A DNA stretch of 6,300 nucleotides, taken from contig VGQR01000121.1 in NCBI GenBank assembly GCA_016882345.1, forward strand, positions 1 to 6,300, given 5' to 3'. This DNA comes from Cyanobacteria bacterium K_DeepCast_35m_m2_023 (lineage in GTDB: Bacteria > Cyanobacteriota > Cyanobacteriia > PCC-6307 > Cyanobiaceae). Shown here in pieces: positions 1-5,708 of this stretch. The first letter of the stretch is position 1, and each line of letters starts with the position of its first letter. Under the pieces are notes generated by a model. That model made no database searches and was not told the origin of the DNA. It saw nothing but the letters and a program-made list of their open reading frames with translations. The translations under genes and the position numbers were made by a program.

Positions 1-650
1 CCATTCGCGAGACCATCGCCGACGCCCTGAAGCTGGAGGGGTTCGTGGTGACGGCCTGCGGCAACGGCCGCGATGCCCTCAATGTGCTGGAGCGCGACAA
101 GGTCGCTTTTGCCCTGGTGGTTCTGGATCTGATGCTGCCGGGCCTGGGCGGCCTCGATGTCTGCCGCGCCCTGCGCTCTGCCAACAACCAGACCCCGATC
201 CTGGTGGTCAGCGCCCGCGACTCCGAGACCGATCGGGTGCTGGGCCTCGAGCTGGGGGCCGATGACTATTTGATCAAACCCTTTGGCATGCGGGAACTGG
301 TGGCCCGCTGCCGCGCCCTGCTGCGCCGCACAAGCATGGTCATCGAGCCTGTGTCGGTGCTTGAGCACGCCAATCTGAAGTTGTACCCCGACGAGTGTCG
401 TGTCACCCGCGATGGCCTGGTGGTCAGCCTCTCGCCCAAGGAATACCGACTGTTGGAGCTGTTCATGCGCTACCCCCGCCGGGTCTGGAGCCGCGACAAG
501 CTGCTTGAGCACATCTGGGGTTTTGACTACATCGGCGACAGCAAGACCGTTGATGTGCACATTCGTTGGTTGCGCGAAAAGCTCGAAGACAACCCGTCTG
601 AGCCCGTGCATCTGCTGACGGTGCGCGGCTTCGGCTACCGCTTCGGCTGA
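1..650 (+). CDS. phoB: OmpR/PhoB-family response regulator, SphR-like (5' end outside window)
   Basis: This is a DNA-binding response regulator that would be phosphorylated by the kinase encoded just downstream. The reading frame is open from base 3 (I-R-E-T-I-A-D-A-L-K) with no start, so the N-terminus, including the expected acidic Asp pair of the receiver domain, lies before the window; 215 residues are visible. The receiver shows the phospho-acceptor Asp in VVLDLMLPG (codon 126-128), the switch Ser in LVVSAR and the conserved Lys in DDYLIKPF. A winged-helix output domain follows, with SLSPKEYRLLELF, the recognition-helix region around KTVDVHIRWLREKLE, and the terminal wing TVRGFGYRF. The receiver and its kinase partner resemble cyanobacterial SphR/PhoB phosphate regulators as I remember them. 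The family call is very secure; phosphate specificity is an inference, since no target site or Pho box was seen. Confidence 0.93.
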   Translation, partial: IRETIADALKLEGFVVTACGNGRDALNVLERDKVAFALVVLDLMLPGLGGLDVCRALRSANNQTPILVVSARDSETDRVLGLELGADDYLIKPFGMRELVARCRALLRRTSMVIEPVSVLEHANLKLYPDECRVTRDGLVVSLSPKEYRLLELFMRYPRRVWSRDKLLEHIWGFDYIGDSKTVDVHIRWLREKLEDNPSEPVHLLTVRGFGYRFG

Positions 651-655
651 TCGCC

Positions 656-1813
656 GTGGCGTTGATGCTGCTGGGCGTTGCGGTTGGGCTGCTGATCGGC
701 CTGTTGTGCGGTGTGCCCGCTGGGCGCCGCTGGCGGCAGCACGACAGCGGCTGGAACGGATTGTCGACACGGCGGCTGCTGGGCTGGATCGATGCCGCAT
801 CGAGTGGCTGGCTGATGCTCGATCGGGCCAACCGGGTTGTGCATCTCAACCCGCGGGCCAAGCGGCTGCTGCAGATCGACACCAGTCGCCTCTGGCACGG
901 TGTGCCGCTCGACCAGTTGTGCAACGAGCCCGAGCTGGTTGATGCTGTGCTGCTGGCGCGGCGTCAGGACCGGCCGCTGCGGCTCAGCTGGGCCTCCCCA
1001 GAAGGTGAGCTCGAGCTGTTGGTGATCCCTGCTGATGGCGGTTGGTTGGCGTTGTTGCTCAACAGCCGCCGCACCTTGGAAGCCCAGCTGGCCCAGCAGG
1101 AGCGCTGGGTGAGCGACGTGGCCCACGAGCTCAAGACGCCTTTGACAGCCCTGTTGCTGGTGGGTGACAGCCTGGCGGCCCGCGTTGCCGACAGCAATGC
1201 GGTGCTGGTGTCACGCCTGCAGCGCGAATTGCGACGCCTGCAGGACCTGGTCGCTGACCTGCTCGAGCTGTCGCGGCTCGAGAACACGGTGCCCGAAGCA
1301 CGGCTGCAGGTGCCGCTGCCGTGGTTTGACGCCCCAGCTCTGGTGCAGCAGGTCTGGCAGGGGCTACGGCCCCTGGCCGAGCCCCGTCAGGTGCGGCTCG
1401 AGCTGCAGGTGCTCGAGCCGCACCTGCGCATCCAGGGCGACAGTGCCCGGGTGCACCGGGCCCTGCTCAACCTGCTCGACAACGCCCTGCGCTACTGCCC
1501 CGATGGCGGTTGCATCCAGGTCGGCTTGCATCAGCGGGGACGCTGGTGCGTGCTGGCGGTGCGCGACCAGGGGCCTGGGCTCAGCCCCGAGGACCAGGAG
1601 CACCTGTTCGAACGGTTCTATCGGGGTGACCCGGCCCGGGTCCGCGGCCAGCGCACCGGCAGCGGCCTGGGTCTGTCGATCGTGCAGCAGATCGCCATGA
1701 GCCTGGGGGGGCGGGTGCGGGCCAGCAACTACCCTGATGGAGGCGCTGTACTCGAGCTGATTTTGCCCGCCCTGCCTAGGGTGCCTCCAGAGTCGCCTGC
1801 CCTGTCACGGTGA
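656..1813 (+). CDS. phoR: Sensor histidine kinase, SphS/PhoR-like
   Basis: This 385-residue histidine kinase is the likely partner of the regulator ending 5 bp upstream. Residues 3-21 are hydrophobic (a membrane anchor), followed by a basic stretch. Residues about 38-135 look like a degenerate PAS domain ([18 protein letters not shown]). The H-box is [16 protein letters not shown] with His157. The catalytic domain has the N-box [11 protein letters not shown] (Asn276), G1 DQGPGLS (Asp304), F-box LFERFYRGD and G2 GSGLGLS (335-341). There is no periplasmic sensor domain, as in cyanobacterial SphS, so sensing is probably cytosolic or through a partner. The GTG at 656 is the chosen start; ATG at 665 would remove only three residues, and neither has a clear ribosome binding site. 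The kinase assignment is certain. The phosphate role (SphS/PhoR) is inferred from architecture and remembered similarity. Confidence 0.93.
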   Translation: MALMLLGVAVGLLIGLLCGVPAGRRWRQHDSGWNGLSTRRLLGWIDAASSGWLMLDRANRVVHLNPRAKRLLQIDTSRLWHGVPLDQLCNEPELVDAVLLARRQDRPLRLSWASPEGELELLVIPADGGWLALLLNSRRTLEAQLAQQERWVSDVAHELKTPLTALLLVGDSLAARVADSNAVLVSRLQRELRRLQDLVADLLELSRLENTVPEARLQVPLPWFDAPALVQQVWQGLRPLAEPRQVRLELQVLEPHLRIQGDSARVHRALLNLLDNALRYCPDGGCIQVGLHQRGRWCVLAVRDQGPGLSPEDQEHLFERFYRGDPARVRGQRTGSGLGLSIVQQIAMSLGGRVRASNYPDGGAVLELILPALPRVPPESPALSR

Positions 1814-2790
1814 GCACGATCTATACCGACAACAGCCTCAGCATCGGCCGCACCCCGTTGGTGCAGCTCAACCGGGTCAGCGAGGGATGCGGGGCCCGGG
1901 TGCTGGCCAAGATCGAAGGGCGCAATCCCGCCTACTCGGTGAAGTGCCGGATTGGTGCCGCCATGATTTGGCAGGCCGAGAAGGACGGCCTGCTGGGCCC
2001 CGGCAAAGAGTTGATCGAGCCCACCAGCGGTAACACCGGCATTGCCCTGGCCTTTGTGGCCGCCTCACGGGGCATCCCGCTGACCTTGACCATGCCCGAA
2101 ACCATGAGCCTGGAGCGGCGCAAGCTGCTCACGGCCTATGGGGCCAACCTGGTGCTGACCGAGGGGCGGCTGGGCATGCCCGGGGCGATCAACGCCGCCA
2201 AAGAGCGTGCCGCAGCTGATCCGGAGCGGTTCGTGCTGCTGCAGCAGTTCGCCAATCCGGCCAACCCCCAGATTCACCACGACACCACAGGCCCCGAAAT
2301 CTGGACCGACACCGAGGGGCAGGTTGATGTGTTGGTGGCCGGAGTCGGCACCGGCGGCACGATCAGCGGGGTCAGCCGCTACATCAAGACCACCCTGGGC
2401 AAGCCGTTGGTGTCGGTGGCGGTCGAACCGACCAACAGCCCGGTGATCAGCCAGACCCGGGCGGGCCTCGAGGTCAAACCCGGCCCCCACAAGATCCAGG
2501 GAATCGGCGCCGGATTCGTGCCCGCCAACCTGGACCTGGATCTGGTGGACCGGGTCGAGACCGTCAGCGACGAAGAGGCTGTGGCGATGGCCCGCCGACT
2601 GATGCGTGAAGAGGGCATCCTGGCGGGCATCAGTTGCGGAGCTGCTGCAGTGGCCGCCCTGCGGTTGGCCCGGGAGCCCGAAATGGCAGGCCGCACGGTG
2701 GTCGTGATCCTGCCCGATTCGGGCGAGCGCTACCTCAGTTCGGTGTTGTTTGAAGGGGTCTTCGACGCCAAAGGCTTGGCCTTGGTCTGA
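1810..2790 (+). CDS. cysK: Cysteine synthase A (O-acetylserine sulfhydrylase)
   Basis: CysK is a cytoplasmic PLP enzyme that makes L-cysteine from O-acetylserine and sulfide. The 326-residue protein is full length for the family. Lys45 in [11 protein letters not shown] is the expected Schiff-base lysine; Cys after this Lys, as in E. coli CysK, replaces the Asp found in many homologues. The substrate loop is [12 protein letters not shown] (70-81), the PLP-phosphate loop VGTGGTISG (179-187), the [10 protein letters not shown] motif is at 227-236, and [10 protein letters not shown] (302-311) carries the Ser that contacts the pyridine nitrogen. The GTG start lies in GTGA, overlapping the kinase stop by 4 bases, which suggests translational coupling and one transcript with the two-component genes. 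The start is supported because [21 protein letters not shown] matches the normal N-terminus of the family. Cystathionine beta-synthase-like or CysM activity is less likely given the SVKCRIG motif. Confidence 0.96.
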   Translation: MSTIYTDNSLSIGRTPLVQLNRVSEGCGARVLAKIEGRNPAYSVKCRIGAAMIWQAEKDGLLGPGKELIEPTSGNTGIALAFVAASRGIPLTLTMPETMSLERRKLLTAYGANLVLTEGRLGMPGAINAAKERAAADPERFVLLQQFANPANPQIHHDTTGPEIWTDTEGQVDVLVAGVGTGGTISGVSRYIKTTLGKPLVSVAVEPTNSPVISQTRAGLEVKPGPHKIQGIGAGFVPANLDLDLVDRVETVSDEEAVAMARRLMREEGILAGISCGAAAVAALRLAREPEMAGRTVVVILPDSGERYLSSVLFEGVFDAKGLALV

Positions 2791-2804
2791 AGACCCCCTA
2801 TAAC
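2776..2804 (+). promoter_or_regulatory. Candidate sigma-70-type promoter for the CAAD-family gene
   Basis: TTGGCC (2776-2781) and TATAAC (2799-2804) are separated by 17 bases. They match the consensus at 4 of 6 and 5 of 6 positions, and an AT-rich hexamer stands out in this GC-rich DNA. The -35 element lies inside the end of cysK. Transcription would begin near 2811, about 24 bases before the ATG at 2835. This is an inference from sequence only; the gene could also be read through from cysK. Confidence 0.45.
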
Positions 2805-2818
2805 TGCCCTGGTCTTTT
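2784..2818 (+). terminator. Alternating inverted repeats after cysK; possible weak terminator or operator
   Basis: The half-site GGTCT (2784-2788) is followed after GA by its complement AGACC (2791-2795), forming a near-perfect palindrome over the cysK stop. GGTCT then occurs again at 2811-2815. The centre copy can pair with either flank. The second pairing, GAAGACC with GGTCTTT, encloses a 15-base loop and runs into a T tract (2815-2818), as in a weak intrinsic terminator. The palindrome also sits between the candidate -35 and -10 boxes, so an operator is an alternative. The stems are short and chance remains possible. Confidence 0.3.
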
Positions 2819-2834
2819 GCCGGGTGGGGTTCAA

Positions 2835-3398
2835 ATGACGGTGGAAACCCAGGACGACACCGGTTCGCCCCCGGTTGCCGAGGTGGCACCTGCCTCACAG
2901 CCGCTGAGCGCCGAACCGTTGGCGGCTGAGCCGATCGAGCTACAGCCGGCGGTCGCTGTTCCAGCGCCAACGGTCGAGGCTGCACCAACCCCCGAGCTCA
3001 CCATTGCGGTTGCCGAGCCCGCTCCGCTGGTTCAGGCCCAGACAGCAGCGGCCGCGCCCCCTGCCGGTGCCCCTGAAGCGACCAACCAGGTGCTGGGGTT
3101 GCCGTTGCAGCTGGTCAATCAGCTGCTGGCCAAGCTGGGTGCCGCACCGCTGGAGTCACTGGCCGATCTCTGGCCGGCGGTGCGGCTGTTGAGCCTGCTG
3201 CTGGCGGCCGGTGTGGCGGTCAAACTCACCGCCGCCACCCTGGGCGCCATCAACGAGATGCCGCTGATGGGACGCCTGCTCGAGTTGGTGGGGTTGATCA
3301 GCGCGCTCAACTTTTTGGCCCGCAATGCGGTCAAATCGCAAAAGCGAGCCGAGCTGCTGGCCCGCATCACCAAGCTCAAACACGATCTGCTGGGCTGA
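2835..3398 (+). CDS. CAAD/CURT1-family thylakoid membrane protein
   Basis: This is a 187-residue protein of the CAAD family (cyanobacterial aminoacyl-tRNA synthetase appended domain), the family that includes thylakoid-curving CURT1/CurT proteins. The first 80 or so residues are rich in Ala, Pro, Glu and Val with repeated AEP and PAP motifs, probably disordered. An amphipathic helix (NQVLGLPLQLVNQLLAKLG, about 84-102) leads into two hydrophobic helices at about 116-138 and 143-163, joined by the short turn NEMPLMG. A charged tail (KSQKRAELLARITKLKHDLLG) ends the protein. The ATG at 2835 is preferred because a G-rich GGGTGGGG lies just upstream; an in-frame TTG at 2817 would add six residues. 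The family predicts insertion in thylakoid membrane and perhaps a part in membrane bending or tethering. No synthetase domain is attached, so it is the stand-alone type. Its last 23 bases overlap the opposing birA gene. Confidence 0.8.
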   Translation: MTVETQDDTGSPPVAEVAPASQPLSAEPLAAEPIELQPAVAVPAPTVEAAPTPELTIAVAEPAPLVQAQTAAAAPPAGAPEATNQVLGLPLQLVNQLLAKLGAAPLESLADLWPAVRLLSLLLAAGVAVKLTAATLGAINEMPLMGRLLELVGLISALNFLARNAVKSQKRAELLARITKLKHDLLG

Positions 3399-4167
3399 GC
3401 TCGAGTCTGCGCAGCACGGTGTGCTGGCCCGCAAGGCTCAGCCGCAAACCACCATCCGCGGCGACGCCATCGAGCTGCCAACGCCTGTTCTGGTGGGGCC
3501 AACCGTCCGCTGGCCGCAGCAGCCGTTGCTCGACTAGGCGCTGGACTTGTTCGGCCTGGTTGGCGTGGCGCCTGGCCCAGTGGAGGCTCTCCAGGGCCAG
3601 GGGCAACAGGGCCCGGGGGCTCGCCAGCGGATGGGCGCGTGATTGGCGGCCATGGCCCTGGCGATGCCGCAGGCCCTGCAGGGCTTCAGCCACGCTGATG
3701 GCCCCCACAGGCACCCGGTTCAGGCCATTGACCCCCAAGCCCACCTGGGCCCAGCGCACCCGCCCCCCGACCAGCCGCAGTCGCGGCAGGATGCCCGCGA
3801 GCTTGCGCCCACCCAGGTACAGGTCGTTGGGCCATTTGATCTGGGGGGTGAGCCCCAGGTCCTCGAGCTGCAAGGCCAGACCCACCGCCACGGCCAGGGT
3901 CAAGGGGGCAGCCTGGCCCTCGACCTGGGCCGGCCAGTCGAAGGCCGCACTGAGCCACAGCCCGCCCGCTGGTGAGAACCACGACCGTCCCTGTTGACCG
4001 CGGCCGTACCGCTGGCGGCGGGCAACCACCGCCAGACCGCTGCAGCGCAGGTTCGGTTCAGGACCGAGCTGGCGCAGCCAACGATCGAGCTCGCGTTCGG
4101 TGCTGGCACAGACCGGTAGCCGCCGCAATCGCCACAGCTGCCCTGGGCTCAAAGGGTCTGCAGCCAC
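3376..4167 (-). CDS. birA: Biotin--[acetyl-CoA-carboxylase] ligase, no HTH domain
   Basis: Biotin-protein ligase joins biotin to the carrier protein of acetyl-CoA carboxylase through biotinyl-AMP, feeding fatty acid synthesis. The 263-residue protein begins directly with the catalytic domain, so it is the group I type, without the winged-helix repressor domain of E. coli BirA. Visible motifs are CASTERELDRW (20-30), the adenylate loop RYGRGQQGRSWFSPAGGLWLS (53-73), KWPNDLYLGGRKLAGIL (111-127) containing the expected catalytic Lys122, and GLGVNGLN (143-150). The acidic residue that usually follows KLAGIL in bacterial BirA is replaced (LPRL). A short C-terminal beta domain (WQLDGVAADGGLRLS) completes it. 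The GTG start at 4167 overlaps the aminotransferase stop by 19 bases, so it is probably the last gene of the minus-strand operon. The 3' end overlaps the convergent CAAD gene by 23 bp. Confidence 0.9.
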   Translation of the reverse strand: MAADPLSPGQLWRLRRLPVCASTERELDRWLRQLGPEPNLRCSGLAVVARRQRYGRGQQGRSWFSPAGGLWLSAAFDWPAQVEGQAAPLTLAVAVGLALQLEDLGLTPQIKWPNDLYLGGRKLAGILPRLRLVGGRVRWAQVGLGVNGLNRVPVGAISVAEALQGLRHRQGHGRQSRAHPLASPRALLPLALESLHWARRHANQAEQVQRLVEQRLLRPADGWPHQNRRWQLDGVAADGGLRLSLAGQHTVLRRLELSPADRV

Positions 4168-5348
4168 TGGCCGATGCGAGCCGCACCCGCGTCGAGCTGC
4201 TCGCTGGGGTGCACCAGGGCCAGGCGCACCCAGCCCTCGCCGCCCGGGCCGAAGCCAATGCCGGGGGTGAGTGCCACCCCCGTGGCCTCAAGCAGCTGGG
4301 CGCAAAAGCCCTCGCTGTCGAGTGCCTGGGCCTGGGCCGCGGGCGGCAGCGGCAGCCACAGGTAAAGAGCCATCGAGGGCATCGGCACGGGCCAGCCTGC
4401 CGCCTCGAGGGCGCCGGCCATGCGGTCCCGGCGATCGCGGTAGACCGCCTTGAGCTGCTCAGGCCAGTCGGGGGCCTGATCGAGGGCGGCGATGGCGCCG
4501 GCCTGCAGGGCCAGGGACTGGTTGAAGTCCACCACCCCCTTGAGCTGCCTGAGTGCGGTGATCAGCCACTCGGCGCCGATCGCAAAGGCGAGGCGATAGC
4601 CCCCCAGACACCAGCTCTTGGACAACGAGAAGAATTCGATGCCGCACTCGCGCCAGGCGGGGTTGCGCAGCAGTGCCGGCGCCTCGCCATCGAGGGCCAG
4701 ATCCACATAGGGGTTGTCGTGGGCCAGCACGCAACTGTGGGCCAGGGCCTTGGTCACCGCCGCGTCGACCCAGGCCTGCTCGCCGGTGGTGGCGGTGGGG
4801 TTGTGGGGAAAGCCCAGCACCATCAGCTTGATCTGGTCCCAGCTGGCCGCGTCGAGCGCCTCAAAGTCGGGCCGCCAGCCGTGCTCGCTGCGCAGGGGCA
4901 GCAGCACCGGTTCGGCCGAGGCCAGATGCAGGCCGCCCATGTGCGAGGGGTAGTAGGGATCGAGCAGCAGGGCCCGATCCCCCGGGTTCAGCACAGCCAA
5001 CGGCAGGTGGGCCGTGCCCTCCTGGGAACCCACCAGCAGCAGCACTTCGCGGTCGGCATCGACATGGACGCCGAAGCGGCGCTGGGCCCAGCTGGCGACC
5101 GCCTGGCGAAAGGGTGCCGTCGCCGCATGCAGGCAGTAGGCGGCGCTCTCCGCTCGCGGCAGCGCCGCCGCTATGGCGTCAAGGGCTGCGGCCGGCGGTT
5201 GCAGGTCGGTGGATCCCAGCGACAGGTCGAGCAGCTCTGGCAGGCCGCCAGGGTCGCTCAACTGGCGCTGGCTGTAGGCGGACTTGCGGCGATCATTGCG
5301 GGCGAAGACGCCGCTGCCCAGGCGGCTGAGCCGCTCAGAGATGGGCAT
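4149..5348 (-). CDS. Class I/II PLP-dependent aminotransferase (AspC/DapL-like)
   Basis: This 399-residue fold-type I aminotransferase transfers an amino group using PLP; its substrate cannot be read from sequence. The PLP lysine lies in FSLSKSWCLGGYRLAFAIG (Lys244, counting from the chosen ATG). PLP contacts are seen in FPHNPTATTGE (Asn183, a variant of the usual NPNNPTG) and LAHDNPYVDLAL (Asp211, Tyr214). The C-terminal Arg in WVRLALV (Arg375) should bind the substrate carboxylate. The N-terminal LDLSLGSTDLQPP and the DPYYPSHMGG segment resemble LL-diaminopimelate or succinyl-diaminopimelate aminotransferases, but Asp, Ala or another substrate is possible. ATG at 5348 (MPISERLSRLGSG) is chosen; a farther upstream start at 5411 would add a Ser/Pro-rich 21-residue extension read out of the thioredoxin gene. 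The start overlaps the thioredoxin stop by 14 bases and the stop overlaps birA by 19 bases, suggesting coupled translation. Confidence 0.88.
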   Translation of the reverse strand: MPISERLSRLGSGVFARNDRRKSAYSQRQLSDPGGLPELLDLSLGSTDLQPPAAALDAIAAALPRAESAAYCLHAATAPFRQAVASWAQRRFGVHVDADREVLLLVGSQEGTAHLPLAVLNPGDRALLLDPYYPSHMGGLHLASAEPVLLPLRSEHGWRPDFEALDAASWDQIKLMVLGFPHNPTATTGEQAWVDAAVTKALAHSCVLAHDNPYVDLALDGEAPALLRNPAWRECGIEFFSLSKSWCLGGYRLAFAIGAEWLITALRQLKGVVDFNQSLALQAGAIAALDQAPDWPEQLKAVYRDRRDRMAGALEAAGWPVPMPSMALYLWLPLPPAAQAQALDSEGFCAQLLEATGVALTPGIGFGPGGEGWVRLALVHPSEQLDAGAARIGQWLQTL

Positions 5349-5655
5349 CGAGGAAGGCCTTGAGCTGGGGCTGGGCCATTGCCCCTTCGTGGCGGGCGAT
5401 CTCGGCGCCATCCTTGAAGATGATCAAGGTCGGCAACCCCTGAATTTTGTGGCTGTCGCGGCTGGCGGGGTTGCCATCCGCTTCGAGCTTGCCGACTTTG
5501 AGCCGCTCGCCGTATTCGCCGGCGGCCCAATCCATCAGCGGGGCCATCAGACGGCAGGGTCCGCACCACGCGGCCCAGACATCGACGAGCACCGGTCCGG
5601 GGGCTTGGAGCACCTCGGCCTGGAAATTGGCATCGGTCAACTCGGCAACGGCCAC
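5335..5655 (-). CDS. trxA: Thioredoxin
   Basis: This 106-residue thioredoxin reduces disulfides on target proteins through a cysteine pair. The active site WCGPC (Trp30, Cys31, Cys34) sits in VLVDVWAAWCGPCRLMAP, with the buried Asp25 that tunes reactivity. The cis-proline is Pro75 in IQGLPTLIIF, followed by FKDGAEIARHEGA. The segment KLEADGNPASRD replaces the usual KVDVDENP. The length is normal for a single-domain cytosolic thioredoxin, with no signal peptide. The GTG at 5655 (AVAELTDANF) gives a standard N-terminus; the frame stays open farther upstream to 5913, but that part is the shadow of vipp1. It lies 49 bp after vipp1, and its last 14 bases overlap the aminotransferase start. Thioredoxin is certain; which of the several cyanobacterial types (m-like and others) is not decided. 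Confidence 0.93.
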   Translation of the reverse strand: MAVAELTDANFQAEVLQAPGPVLVDVWAAWCGPCRLMAPLMDWAAGEYGERLKVGKLEADGNPASRDSHKIQGLPTLIIFKDGAEIARHEGAMAQPQLKAFLDAHL

Positions 5656-5678
5656 GGCGTCTACTGGAACTCGGCTCG

Positions 5679-5708
5679 ATTGTATGGAGCCTCGGCCGCT
5701 GGCTTCAG
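5679..5708 (-). promoter_or_regulatory. Weak candidate promoter between vipp1 and trx
   Basis: On the minus strand CTGAAG (5708-5703, overlapping the vipp1 stop) and TACAAT (5684-5679) are 18 bases apart, matching the sigma-70 consensus at 3 of 6 and 5 of 6 positions. TACAAT is the only AT-rich hexamer in the 49-bp gap and lies 24 bases before the thioredoxin GTG. It could give trx and the two genes after it their own transcript. The weak -35 box keeps confidence low. Confidence 0.25.

Noticed and set aside
2065..2988. 307-codon minus-strand frame opposite cysK and the start of the CAAD gene
   Set aside because: It is antisense to a clear cysK and has a biased His/Gln/Pro/Arg composition without a recognisable domain.
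3412..3426. CAGCAC-GGT-GTGCTG hairpin 14 bases after the CAAD stop
   Set aside because: No T tract follows and it lies within birA coding sequence (His-Thr-Val-Leu), so a terminator is not supported.
4431..4438. GCGATCGC, the cyanobacterial HIP1 octamer
   Set aside because: One copy in 6.3 kb of GC-rich DNA is close to chance and says nothing about enrichment.
3972..5363. 463-codon plus-strand open frame opposite birA and the aminotransferase
   Set aside because: It is antisense to two well-supported enzymes and has low-complexity Arg/Gly/Gln-rich composition with no motif; long shadow frames are expected at this GC content.
5349..5411. N-terminal extension of the aminotransferase
   Set aside because: The 21 extra residues are Ser/Pro-rich and translate the thioredoxin 3' end out of frame; the ATG at 5348 gives a normal start.
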